From Aequorivita sp. UBA3180 (lineage in GTDB: Bacteria; Bacteroidota; Bacteroidia; Flavobacteriales; Flavobacteriaceae), in contig DEXQ01000009.1 in the NCBI GenBank assembly GCA_002364215.1, positions 1-64,000 on the forward strand: a stretch of 64,000 nt of DNA. Direction: 5' to 3'. Below, in pieces: positions 32,308 to 41,050 of the stretch (its first letter is position 1; each line of letters opens with the position of its first letter). A program made the position numbers and the translations under genes. The notes under the pieces were generated by a model. It was given only the letters and a program-made list of their open reading frames with translations. It was not told the origin of the DNA and did not search any database.

Positions 32308-32841
32308 ATGAAACAAATTTTAGGAATAGGTTCCCGGATAAACCACCCCAAATACGGAAAGGGAGTGGTAACAAATGTTACCGCAAAAATGTATTGGGTA
32401 ACCTTTATTGAAAACGGCCTTGAAACAATCTCCACAGACGAAGATTTTGAGATCATTGATGCCGCCGAGGACGAGGTTGACACCGTAAGTTTTTACGAAG
32501 TAGAAAAAAGCCTGCGTGATATTTTAAAAAAATGGAATGGATTCAGTGAAATTGTACCCATAGCCGATAAATGGAAAGGCGGGACTATGGTTTTAAAGCC
32601 AGCAGATTCAAATTTGGCTTCAAAGGAAATTCCTATCGATACTTTTTTTCACAAAATAGTGATGCTCCGCGATAGATTGCGGGTTATGGAACAAAAAATC
32701 AATTCTAGTAAAGAATTGGCAGAACAGGATAAAATAGATTTGCAGCAATACATAACACGGTGCTATGGTAGCTTAACTACGTTTAATGTTTTGTTTAAGA
32801 ATAATTCGCAACAATTTAAAGGAGAAAGCTCTGGCAAGTAA
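32308..32841 (+). CDS. Tudor-like-domain protein of unknown function
   Basis: The 177-residue cytoplasmic protein starts with GIGSRINHPKYGKGVVTNV, the pattern of the small Tudor-like fold at the C-terminus of UvrD/PcrA helicases and of some transcription-associated proteins. The rest is charged, with two predicted helical stretches (residues 65-80 and 125-160, the second like a coiled coil) and no catalytic motif. It is monocistronic between the copper island terminator and the long susC leader. A nucleic-acid- or protein-binding role is only suggested by the fold. Confidence 0.7.
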   Translation: MKQILGIGSRINHPKYGKGVVTNVTAKMYWVTFIENGLETISTDEDFEIIDAAEDEVDTVSFYEVEKSLRDILKKWNGFSEIVPIADKWKGGTMVLKPADSNLASKEIPIDTFFHKIVMLRDRLRVMEQKINSSKELAEQDKIDLQQYITRCYGSLTTFNVLFKNNSQQFKGESSGK

Positions 32842-32990
32842 TCTTTTTTTTATCTGTGGTTTCTATAGAAAATTCACTATCTTTTTGAGTATAAATTGAA
32901 ATGTTAGTTTAACAATATTTTTACAATTTTAAAGATTGTGTTAAAATGCCGTAATTCTCCTTAGTTTGCATTATTGGGGCAATTGTTCAT

Positions 32991-33030
32991 AAAGTGTTTG
33001 AAAATATTTTAAAATATTTTCAAACACTTT
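32991..33030. repeat. Perfect 40-bp palindrome with T-run
   Basis: The sequence from 32991 to 33030 equals its own reverse complement (half-site AAAGTGTTTGAAAATATTTT). TTTT continues at 33031-33034. It could be a terminator for the upstream gene, an attenuator in the susC leader or a dimeric operator. Confidence 0.85.
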
Positions 33031-33193
33031 TTTTAAATTCACTTTTTTTGAAGTCTTCCGAAAACGTAAGAAAATCAACGCTTTGCAAAATTTTATGTTA
33101 AAAATTAAGTTGTGAGAGTGTTTTTAAAATAACTTTTTGATAAAATTTTCATAATCTACTTCCTATAAAAGTTGGAATTGTAAGATTTTATTG

Positions 33194-33208
33194 GCACTTT
33201 TGGAGTGC
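33194..33208 (+). other. Small hairpin 20 nt before the susC start
   Basis: GCACT (33194-33198) pairs with AGTGC (33204-33208) around TTTGG. It would lie in the mRNA just upstream of the ribosome entry site and might influence translation. Confidence 0.4.
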
Positions 33209-33228
33209 TAATTCAAACAAACAAAAAA

Positions 33229-36200
33229 ATGAAAACAAAGTTTAGTGGAATTTTAACACTATTATTAGTGTTGGTTGTGCAGCTCGCTTTTGCACAGGAA
33301 AAAACAATTTCCGGAATGGTGACCGATGACACGGGTCTCCCGCTTCCAGGAGTTAACATAATTATAAAGGGTACAAGTACCGGAACGCAGTCGGACTTTG
33401 ATGGTAATTATACCATTGAGGCTGCGGTGGGACAAACGCTTGTTTATAGTTATGTAGGTTTTGAGACCCAAGAGATTGCTGTTGGGGCTTCAAATAAAAT
33501 AGATGTTACAATGCAGGCTGGTTCAGTTTTGGACGAGGTGGTTGTAACTGCACTTGGTGTTTCTCGTGAAAAACAATCATTGGGTTACTCAACACAGCAA
33601 GTAGAAGGAGAAGATATCTCTACGGTAAAGGGTAACAACTTTACAAATGCACTTTCAGGAAAAGTTTCCGGTCTTCAAATTAGAAGAAACAACAACCTTG
33701 GTGGTTCTACCAACGTAGTTATTAGAGGTAACACCTCTTTAACTGGTGATAACCAAGCATTGTTTGTGGTTGATGGTGTGCCAATTAGTAACAGAAATAC
33801 CAACGACGCTGCGCAAACTCAGGCAAGGGGTAATTACTACGATTATGGTAATGCTGCTGCGGATATTAACCCGGACGATATTGAGTCTATTAACGTGCTT
33901 AAAGGTGCGGCTGCATCTGCACTTTACGGTTCACGTGCTGCTAACGGTGTAATTATCATTACTACCAAAAAAGGTAAAAAAGCGAAAGGCTTAGGAGTAA
34001 CTATTAACTCTAATGCTACTGTTGGTTTTGTAGATAAGAGCACATTTGCTGAGTATCAAAATCAATACGGTCCTGGTTATGGTGATTACTTCACCTTTGA
34101 AGATATTAATGGAGACGGTATTGATGATCAAGTAGAAAACTATGTTGATGATGCATCTTACGGTCCTGCATTTGACCCTAACTTGTTTATCTATCAGTGG
34201 GATTCATTTGATCCTTCGTCGCCCAATTACTTAAAAAAATCTCCGTACGTAGCTGCTGAGAATGGGCCATTGACATTCTTCGAAACTCCTATTACATTAA
34301 CCAACTCCATTTCTATTTCAAATGGACTTGAAAATGGTTCATACCGTTTGTCGTATACTAAACTAGATCAATCTGGATTATTGCCAAATAGTACTTTAGA
34401 CAGACACAACTTTATCTTTAGCGGAACATATGATGTTTCTGAAAAATTGACAGCTAGTGGATTTGCCAACTATATTAAAACTGATGCTTTGGGTCGTAAC
34501 TCTACCGGTTATAACGACAACGTTGTAGGTAACTTTAAGCAATGGTGGGCAGTTAGTACAGATATTAAACAGCAAAGAGATATTTATTTTGCAACCCGCA
34601 GAAACGTAAGCTGGAACCCAGGTACTTCTGAGCCTGGAGCAGCCCCGATATATTGGGATAACCCATATTGGACTCGATATGAGAACTATCAAAATGACGG
34701 AAGAAGTCGTTTTATTGGTAACTTTGAGCTAAACTATGAGTTAGCTGAATGGGTAAATGTAACAGGTAGAGTTTCTACAGATACATATAATGAAAACCAA
34801 GAAGAGCGCAGAGCAGTTGGTTCTGTAGCAACTTCATTTGGTGTAGCCCGTGGAAACGTGGATTCAGGGTATTTGAGAAGAGATATTACAGCTACTGAAA
34901 CAAACTACGATTTAATGTTCAACTTTGATGCCGATTTTTCTGAAAGCATCAGTTTTGCGGGTATCTTAGGGACAAATATTCGTAGAAATGAATTTAATTC
35001 AATAACATCTTCTACAGCCGGTGGATTGGTAGTTCCAGGTTTATATTCATTGCAGAACAGTGCATCACCGCTTCCAAATCCAGTTGAAAGAGCTGAAAAA
35101 ATTGGAGTTGATGGTGTTTATGCAAGTGCATCTTTTGGTTTTGGAAATGTTGTATTCTTGGATGGTACCATCAGAAGAGACCGTTTCTCTACATTGCCTG
35201 AGGATGAGAGTGCATTCTACTACCCATCTGTATCTACAAGTTTTGTGTTCAGTAAATTGCTGAATGTAAATGCTATTTCTTTTGGTAAATTACGTTTGAA
35301 CTATGCTGAGGTAGGTAACGGAGCTCCGTTTGATAGATTGGTTGATACTTATACGATTAATAATGATATAGGAACTTCTATTCCAAACGTATCAAATAAT
35401 CCAAACCTTAAGCCTGAAACTACAAAAAGTTACGAAGCAGGTTTAGAAATGCGTTTTGCAAATAACCGTTTAGGTTTTGATGTGGCTTACTACAAGTCAA
35501 ACTCTATTGACCAAATTGTAACAGTGCCAATTTCTGCTGCTACTGGTTATACAGGAAAATTATTGAACGCTGGTGAAATTGAAAACACTGGTATTGAGGT
35601 TTCCTTAAATGCAATGCCTGTTAAAACTGATAATTTTAGCTGGGGCTTAAATGTTAACTGGTCTCAAAATGACAACGAAGTTGTTGAGTTACCTGACGGT
35701 ATTGAAACCTTACAGTTAGGTAGCTTTCAGGGAGGTGTTACAATTAATGCTGTAAAAGGTGAGCCTTATGGAGTAATCTATGGTCAAGACTATGTTTACT
35801 TAAATGGTGAAAAAGTTGTAAATCCTGATAACGGAAGATATCTTAAGACTCCAACTTCAAATAATATTCTTGGAGATACAAACCCAGATTGGTTAATGGG
35901 TATTTCGAATACCTTGACTTATAAGGATCTTTCTTTTAGTTTCCTTATTGATATACAAGAAGGTGGAAGCCTATTCTCATTAGATCAATACTATGGTCAA
36001 GCTACTGGTATTTATGCCAATACTGCCTTTACAAACGATCTTGGTAACCCTGTTAGAAATCCTTTAGATGAAGGTGGTGGATTTATCAACCCCGGTGTAA
36101 ACCCTGATGGTTCTACAAACACAACTAGAACTGATGCAAATGGATTTAGTGCTTTTGGTTATGCCGCACTTCCTGCTGCTGAGTTTGTATACGATGCAAG

Positions 36201-36438
36201 CTACATAAAACTTCGTCAGGTTTCACTTACTTATAATTTACCTTCAAAGTTCCTTGATAATACTTTTATGACTGGTTTGTCTTTCAGTGTTACTGGATCT
36301 AACTTGTGGATTATTGATAAGAATTTACCTTACGCAGATCCAGAAGCAGGTTTGAGTTCTGGTAACCTTCAAGGATATGTTACAGGTTCATTGCCAACTA
36401 CCCAGGATTATGGGTTTAACATTAAAGCACAATTTTAA
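33229..36438 (+). CDS. SusC/RagA-family TonB-linked outer-membrane protein
   Basis: SusC proteins are TonB-dependent channels that import glycans or peptides with a SusD lid. The protein of 1069 residues has a signal peptide (MKTKFSGILTLLLVLVVQLAFAQ), a carboxypeptidase-like regulatory domain (about 25-105), a plug domain beginning DEVVVTALG and containing the SusC signature near NVLKGAAASALYGSRAANGVIIITTKKG, and a large barrel. The ATG at 33229 gives the signal peptide; the frame opens at 33205. susD follows after 11 nt. No glycosidase, sulfatase or peptidase gene is adjacent, so the substrate is unknown. Confidence 0.95.
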   Translation: MKTKFSGILTLLLVLVVQLAFAQEKTISGMVTDDTGLPLPGVNIIIKGTSTGTQSDFDGNYTIEAAVGQTLVYSYVGFETQEIAVGASNKIDVTMQAGSVLDEVVVTALGVSREKQSLGYSTQQVEGEDISTVKGNNFTNALSGKVSGLQIRRNNNLGGSTNVVIRGNTSLTGDNQALFVVDGVPISNRNTNDAAQTQARGNYYDYGNAAADINPDDIESINVLKGAAASALYGSRAANGVIIITTKKGKKAKGLGVTINSNATVGFVDKSTFAEYQNQYGPGYGDYFTFEDINGDGIDDQVENYVDDASYGPAFDPNLFIYQWDSFDPSSPNYLKKSPYVAAENGPLTFFETPITLTNSISISNGLENGSYRLSYTKLDQSGLLPNSTLDRHNFIFSGTYDVSEKLTASGFANYIKTDALGRNSTGYNDNVVGNFKQWWAVSTDIKQQRDIYFATRRNVSWNPGTSEPGAAPIYWDNPYWTRYENYQNDGRSRFIGNFELNYELAEWVNVTGRVSTDTYNENQEERRAVGSVATSFGVARGNVDSGYLRRDITATETNYDLMFNFDADFSESISFAGILGTNIRRNEFNSITSSTAGGLVVPGLYSLQNSASPLPNPVERAEKIGVDGVYASASFGFGNVVFLDGTIRRDRFSTLPEDESAFYYPSVSTSFVFSKLLNVNAISFGKLRLNYAEVGNGAPFDRLVDTYTINNDIGTSIPNVSNNPNLKPETTKSYEAGLEMRFANNRLGFDVAYYKSNSIDQIVTVPISAATGYTGKLLNAGEIENTGIEVSLNAMPVKTDNFSWGLNVNWSQNDNEVVELPDGIETLQLGSFQGGVTINAVKGEPYGVIYGQDYVYLNGEKVVNPDNGRYLKTPTSNNILGDTNPDWLMGISNTLTYKDLSFSFLIDIQEGGSLFSLDQYYGQATGIYANTAFTNDLGNPVRNPLDEGGGFINPGVNPDGSTNTTRTDANGFSAFGYAALPAAEFVYDASYIKLRQVSLTYNLPSKFLDNTFMTGLSFSVTGSNLWIIDKNLPYADPEAGLSSGNLQGYVTGSLPTTQDYGFNIKAQF

Positions 36439-36449
36439 TACATAGAAAA

Positions 36450-37907
36450 ATGAAGAAACTGATTTTAATTTTAACTGCGGCAGTATTTGCCGTGTCGTGT
36501 TCAGATAACCTTGAGGACCTGAACCAAAATATAAAAGATCCTACTACGGTTAGTGGTGAGAGTTTGTTCGCATCTGCCCAAAAGCAACTTGCGGATCAAA
36601 TTGTTACTCCTAACGTAAACCTAAACAACTTACGTTTATGGACGCAACAATTGCAGGAGACTACTTATACTGATGAGAGTCAATACGATCAAATAACTCG
36701 TGCTATTCCTGATAACCATTGGAGAGAGCTTTATAGAGATGTTTTAAAAGATCTTAAGGAATCTGCAAGAGTTATTACAGAAACAGATAATGATCTTACC
36801 AATAATCTTAAGCCTAACAAATTGGCTATTATTGAGGTATTAAATGTTTACGCATTTAGTAATTTGGTAGAAACTTATGGAGATATTCCTTATTCTGAAG
36901 CATTGGATATTGACAACCTTCTGCCTGTATATGACGATGGTTTAACTGTCTACAAAGACTTGATTTCTCGTTTGAATGCTGCTATCGGAAGTATGAATAC
37001 TTCTGTAGGTAGCTTTGATGGGTCAACCGACCTTATATATGGTGGTGATGTTGCACAATGGAAGAAGTTTGCTAACTCTTTGAAATTAAGAATGGGTATT
37101 ATGCTTTCAGATGTAGATGCTGGTTTGTCAAAGTCTACGGTTGAATCTGCTTTTTCTAGCGGTGTATTTACAAGCAATGCAGACAATGGTAGTTACCAAT
37201 ATTCTGCTGCTGCTCCAAACAATAACCCTATGAACGACAACTTAGTCCTTAGTGGACGTAACGATTATGTTGCTGCTGTGACTATAATTGATATAATGAA
37301 TAACTTAGAAGACCCAAGAAGACCATCATATTTCACCGATGTTGACGGCGAGTATATTGGAGGACAAATTGGTGAAATTTCTGCTTACCCAGATTATTCC
37401 CACGTAGCAGATGCTTTAGTAGATCCTACAGCTCCTGGAGTTTTACTTTCTTACGTAGAAGTTAGATTCTTATTGGCTGAAGCTGCTGCAAGAGGTTATT
37501 CTGTTGGTGGAGACGCTGCTACTCATTATGCTGCTGCTATTACAGCTTCTTTTGATTATTGGGGAGCTCCTGATGTAGCTTCATATTTGGCAAAACCAGA
37601 AGTGGATTACGCTAGTGCGCTTGCCACTAGTACTTCTACTCCTGCTTGGAAACAAGTGGTTGGTGTACAAGCATATTTAGGACTTTACAATAGAACTTTT
37701 GCTAGTTATCTATCTGTTCGCCGTTTGGATTATCCAATCTTAACCGAACCAACTGATGCTCAGTCAGGGTTCCCAACTCGTTATACATATCCAGTAGTAG
37801 AGCAAACTCTTAATGGTGCAAACTATGAAGCTGCTGCTTCTGCAATTGGTGGTGATGCTCCAGAGACTCAACTTTTCTGGGATAAGTTTTATACTTTTGA
37901 CTTTTAA
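36450..37907 (+). CDS. SusD/RagB-family nutrient-binding lipoprotein
   Basis: The 485-residue protein has a lipoprotein signal (MKKLILILTAAVFAVSC) and a SusD-like helical fold of the SusD-like_2 type: an early DLNQNIKDPTTV segment, TPR-like helices, and the C-terminal features VRFLLAEAAARGY and SVRRLDYP with RYTYP. It forms the surface lid of the SusC channel encoded just before it and binds ligand. A strong terminator follows at 37939. The pair has no other polysaccharide-locus genes nearby. Confidence 0.94.
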   Translation: MKKLILILTAAVFAVSCSDNLEDLNQNIKDPTTVSGESLFASAQKQLADQIVTPNVNLNNLRLWTQQLQETTYTDESQYDQITRAIPDNHWRELYRDVLKDLKESARVITETDNDLTNNLKPNKLAIIEVLNVYAFSNLVETYGDIPYSEALDIDNLLPVYDDGLTVYKDLISRLNAAIGSMNTSVGSFDGSTDLIYGGDVAQWKKFANSLKLRMGIMLSDVDAGLSKSTVESAFSSGVFTSNADNGSYQYSAAAPNNNPMNDNLVLSGRNDYVAAVTIIDIMNNLEDPRRPSYFTDVDGEYIGGQIGEISAYPDYSHVADALVDPTAPGVLLSYVEVRFLLAEAAARGYSVGGDAATHYAAAITASFDYWGAPDVASYLAKPEVDYASALATSTSTPAWKQVVGVQAYLGLYNRTFASYLSVRRLDYPILTEPTDAQSGFPTRYTYPVVEQTLNGANYEAAASAIGGDAPETQLFWDKFYTFDF

Positions 37908-37938
37908 TAAATAGTGTATTACACACTCTATTCAATAG

Positions 37939-37968
37939 AAATCCCCGGCTCATGCCGGGGATTTTTTT
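37939..37968 (+). terminator. Terminator after susD
   Basis: A perfect 11-bp GC-rich stem (AAATCCCCGGC, 37939-37949, with GCCGGGGATTT, 37954-37964) closes a TCAT loop and runs into Ts. Confidence 0.93.
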
Positions 37969-38045
37969 ATATCTATTTTTAAAGAAATATTGATGCCTGA
38001 AAAGCGTTATATTTATGATAATCCCTAAATGCTACCATTTATACT

Positions 38046-38882
38046 ATGTCATTATTTTTTCTATCTGAAGCCTATGCTCCTTGGCTCGCGCCCTATGCAT
38101 ATGCAGTTGTATTACTTGGGTTTGCATTTTTTCTTTTCAGGGTTTTTGAAAATTGGTATGCAGCAAATTTTGACAAACCACTCTACAGGCATTATTTTGT
38201 TTATAAAAAACTCTCCGATTCAAAATTAAAAATACTGGAAAAGGATTTCATCTTTTACAATAAACTTTCTGAAAAACATAAAAAACAATTTCAACACAGA
38301 GTAGCCCAATTTATTTCTGAAAAAAAATATGTGGGAAGGGATGATTTGGTCATTACCGACCATATGAAAGTGCTGGTGGCGGCAATTGGCTGTATGCTTA
38401 GTTTCGGTAGAAAAAATTATAGTTATTCCCTAATAGATTTCATACTTATCTATCCCGCTGAGTTTTTTAGCACGGTCAACAAAAACTACCATAAAGGAGA
38501 ATTTAATCCTAGAGAAAAGGCATTGGTACTATCATGGAAAGATTTTGAGGAAGGATTTGCTATAAGTAATGATAATTTAAATGTGGGAATTCATGAATTT
38601 ATGCACGCAATGCAACTAGAGGCCAAAAAAAACCGAGACTTGGATTCAATTCGTTTCGCAAAACAATTTCAAAATATTCTAAGGCAATTAACTAAGCCTG
38701 AGGTAAAAGATCAATTAGACAGAACAGAGTATTTTCGTGCTTACGCATTTACCAATCAGTATGAATTTATGGCTGTCTTGGCTGAATATTTTTTTGAATC
38801 TCCACAAGACTTCAAGCGTATTTTTCCTAAAATATACTTCCACACAAAAAAAATGCTGAATTTTAATTTTGCAGATTATTGA
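38046..38882 (+). CDS. mtfA: MtfA-type zinc-dependent peptidase, N-terminally membrane-anchored
   Basis: This 278-residue protein has an N-terminal hydrophobic helix (about residues 12-36), unlike soluble E. coli MtfA, and then the M90 peptidase domain. The zinc site HEFMH is at about 182-186, with the third-ligand Glu in the YEFMAVLAEYFFESP segment near 240. E. coli MtfA is a metalloaminopeptidase linked to the PTS regulator Mlc; no such regulator is expected here, so the role is open. It is convergent with ypdA and overlaps its end by 7 nt. Confidence 0.85.
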   Translation: MSLFFLSEAYAPWLAPYAYAVVLLGFAFFLFRVFENWYAANFDKPLYRHYFVYKKLSDSKLKILEKDFIFYNKLSEKHKKQFQHRVAQFISEKKYVGRDDLVITDHMKVLVAAIGCMLSFGRKNYSYSLIDFILIYPAEFFSTVNKNYHKGEFNPREKALVLSWKDFEEGFAISNDNLNVGIHEFMHAMQLEAKKNRDLDSIRFAKQFQNILRQLTKPEVKDQLDRTEYFRAYAFTNQYEFMAVLAEYFFESPQDFKRIFPKIYFHTKKMLNFNFADY

Positions 38883-39856
38883 TTTTTGTTTGAAATGTGT
38901 TCCAAAATTATTTTTGCGTGTATTCTGGAATTCTCAATAAACCATTTATGGGTTTCCATTCCGCCGCAAATTACTCCGGCCAGATAAAGTCCTTTTATAT
39001 TACTTTCCATTGTTTCGGAATTATAAGTTGGATAGCAGTTTCCATCATCACTAAGCTTAATTCCCAATTGTTTTAAAAAAGCAAAATTTGGTTTATAGCC
39101 TGTTAGCGCCACCACAAAGTCGTTCTTAATTCTAATGGGTCCTTTGGAAGACTTTATTAAAACTTCCGATTTTGTGATTTTTTCAATTTCAGAATTAAAA
39201 TATGCTTTTATACTACCCTCCTTAATTCGGTTTTCAATATCGGGTTTTACCCAATATTTTACACGTTCACCTATTTCAGAACCTCTGACTACCATTGTTA
39301 CTTCGCCGCCCTTTCGCCATATTTCCAAAGCCGCATCAACAGCAGAGTTGCTTGCCCCAACCACCACTATTTTTTGCATTACAAAAGGATGTGCTTCTTT
39401 GTAGTAATGCATCACTTTTGGCAATTCTTCTCCAGGGACATTCAGCATTTTTGGAATGTCATAAAAACCAGTGCTAACGATAATGTTTTTAGCGATATAT
39501 GTGCTTTTGTCAGAAATAATTTTGAAGTATTCACTTTCTTTTTTGGCAGTAATAATCTCTTCGTATAGGTTTATGTGAAGATTATTTGAAGTGGCAACTC
39601 TTCGGTAATATTCCAGAGCCTCATTTCTGTTAGGCTTGGGATTGTTGCTTATAAAAGGGATGTTGTCAATCTCTAATTTTTCCGAAGTGGAAAAAAAGGT
39701 CATATTCAAAGGATAATTGTAAATTGAGTTGGTGAGCGCTCCTTTCTCTACCACAACATAATCCAAGCTCATTTTTTTGCATTCAAGGGCACAGGCTATG
39801 CCTATGGGTCCCGCGCCAATTATTAGAACGTCTTTCGTTTTTTTGTCAATAGACAT
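38876..39856 (-). CDS. ypdA: YpdA-family bacillithiol disulfide reductase (putative)
   Basis: The 326-residue flavoprotein has a first Rossmann FAD-binding motif (GAGPIG, residues 14-19), the segment NSIYNYPLNMTFFSTSEKLE that distinguishes YpdA from thioredoxin reductase, and a second NAD(P)H site (VVGASNSAVDAALE). There is no CxxC redox pair, as expected for this class. YpdA reduces oxidised bacillithiol with NADPH; many Bacteroidota make bacillithiol. It lies 9 nt downstream of rpe, so the two are likely co-transcribed. Confidence 0.88.
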   Translation of the reverse strand: MSIDKKTKDVLIIGAGPIGIACALECKKMSLDYVVVEKGALTNSIYNYPLNMTFFSTSEKLEIDNIPFISNNPKPNRNEALEYYRRVATSNNLHINLYEEIITAKKESEYFKIISDKSTYIAKNIIVSTGFYDIPKMLNVPGEELPKVMHYYKEAHPFVMQKIVVVGASNSAVDAALEIWRKGGEVTMVVRGSEIGERVKYWVKPDIENRIKEGSIKAYFNSEIEKITKSEVLIKSSKGPIRIKNDFVVALTGYKPNFAFLKQLGIKLSDDGNCYPTYNSETMESNIKGLYLAGVICGGMETHKWFIENSRIHAKIILEHISNKNQ

Positions 39857-39865
39857 TCAAAAAAA

Positions 39866-40525
39866 TTATTTTAAGATTTCCTTTAAGTCAGAAATGGTTT
39901 GCGATGGATTGCTTGCGCCAAAAACATAACTGCCCGCCACCAAAACGTCGGCACCTGCATCAACCAACTGCTTAGCGTTCTTATTTGTTACGCCCCCGTC
40001 TATTTCAATTTTGGTTGAAGCACCATTGGCCTCAATAATTTGCCGAAGTTGTTTTACTTTTTTATAGGTGTTTTCAATGAAGCTTTGTCCACCAAAGCCT
40101 GGATTTACACTCATCATGCAAACCAAGTCAATGTCGTTGATGGTATCTTCAAGCAATGCAACATTTGTATGTGGATTAATGGCAACCCCGGCCTTCATTC
40201 CCTCAGCTTTTATTGCCTGCAGCGAACGGTGAAGATGTGTACATGCTTCAAAATGTATGGTGAGAATGCTTGTGCCAAGGTCTGCAAAATCTTTTATGTA
40301 ACGATCGGGATCAATAATCATTAAGTGAACGTCCAGTGGTTTCTTGGCGTGTGCTGCAATACTTTTTATAACTGGCATTCCGAAAGAAATATTCGGTACA
40401 AAAACACCGTCCATTACGTCCAGATGAAACCAGTCTGCTTCGCTGTTGTTAACCATTTCAATATCGCGCTGAAGGTTCGCAAAATCTGCTGCAAGTATGG
40501 ATGGGGCTATGATTGTATTTTTCAT
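39866..40525 (-). CDS. rpe: Ribulose-phosphate 3-epimerase
   Basis: Rpe interconverts D-ribulose 5-phosphate and D-xylulose 5-phosphate in the pentose phosphate pathway. The 219-residue TIM barrel has the family motifs APSILAADFANL (residues 7-18), HLDVMDG with metal-ligand His and Asp, DVHLMI, MSVNPGFGGQ and IDGGV. It begins 5 nt after the BLUF gene stop and ends 9 nt before ypdA, forming a tight three-gene set. Confidence 0.97.
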   Translation of the reverse strand: MKNTIIAPSILAADFANLQRDIEMVNNSEADWFHLDVMDGVFVPNISFGMPVIKSIAAHAKKPLDVHLMIIDPDRYIKDFADLGTSILTIHFEACTHLHRSLQAIKAEGMKAGVAINPHTNVALLEDTINDIDLVCMMSVNPGFGGQSFIENTYKKVKQLRQIIEANGASTKIEIDGGVTNKNAKQLVDAGADVLVAGSYVFGASNPSQTISDLKEILK

Positions 40526-40530
40526 ATAAC

Positions 40531-40929
40531 TTATAGTAAGAAAGGTTCGATAAGTGATTTTATGTTTTTTGGATATTTGTTTTCAAAGTCATAATTAGAA
40601 AGATAAGTATTCAATCTTTCAATATCTGCTTTGGTTTTTAATATGCTGAAGTTTGCTTCGTAATTCTGAAAAATTCGGTTTTCAATTCTTTGGTCAAAAA
40701 TCATTAAAATGTCTGCGTGTCTTTTATCTTTCCGAATTTTTGAAAACAATTCTTTCACGGTTTTTTTACTACCCTCCAATACTTGAAGAAAAAAATTATT
40801 GTTGTAAAGAAGGGCGCCAGTTATATTCAACGATGGGTTCATTTCTATTATAAATTCAAACAATTTTTCTAACTCTGGATTTTTCAGGGTTTCGGCTTGC
40901 TTGCTTAAATAACATATTGTATGCTCCAT
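40531..40929 (-). CDS. Single-domain BLUF blue-light photoreceptor
   Basis: The 132-residue protein is a lone BLUF domain. By comparison with Slr1694 the flavin-binding and photocycle residues are kept: Tyr7 (CYLSK), Asn31 (EMNPSLNITG) and Gln49 (FLQVLEG); the DKRHADILMI segment also matches. The Trp and Met of the Slr1694 WSM segment appear as Phe and Ile (NFSIL). A short C-terminal helical part follows. I chose the ATG at 40929 because the frame upstream to 40983 runs through the rpoD terminator. It heads a set with rpe and ypdA. Confidence 0.88.
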   Translation of the reverse strand: MEHTICYLSKQAETLKNPELEKLFEFIIEMNPSLNITGALLYNNNFFLQVLEGSKKTVKELFSKIRKDKRHADILMIFDQRIENRIFQNYEANFSILKTKADIERLNTYLSNYDFENKYPKNIKSLIEPFLL

Positions 40930-40944
40930 GCTGCTGTAAAGATA

Positions 40945-40975
40945 GAAAAAACCTCCGGTAATCAGCCGGAGGTCA
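40945..40975 (-). terminator. Terminator of rpoD
   Basis: ACCTCCGG (40951-40958) pairs with CCGGAGGT (40966-40973), followed on the minus strand by TTTTTT. It ends the rpoD transcript and sits directly upstream of the BLUF gene start. Confidence 0.88.
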
Positions 40976-41050
40976 TTCATCAATCAAAAAACGAACAGTA
41001 TTTTCTCAGTAAAACTGAGAAACTGATACTGTAAGTTATCTTTATGGGAG

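Larger units (their letters stand above)
32842..33228 (+). promoter_or_regulatory. Long AT-rich leader upstream of susC
   Basis: This 386-bp gene-free stretch contains a 40-bp perfect palindrome followed by a T-run (32991-33034) and a small hairpin (33194-33208) next to the susC start. I find no exact TTTG-N19-TAnnTTTG promoter; the closest is TTAGTTTG at 32961-32968, upstream of the palindrome. The length and structure suggest regulation of susC at transcription start or by attenuation. Confidence 0.5.

Noticed and set aside
40930..40983. N-terminal extension of the BLUF gene
   Set aside because: The codons run through the rpoD terminator stem, and the BLUF domain is complete from the ATG at 40929.
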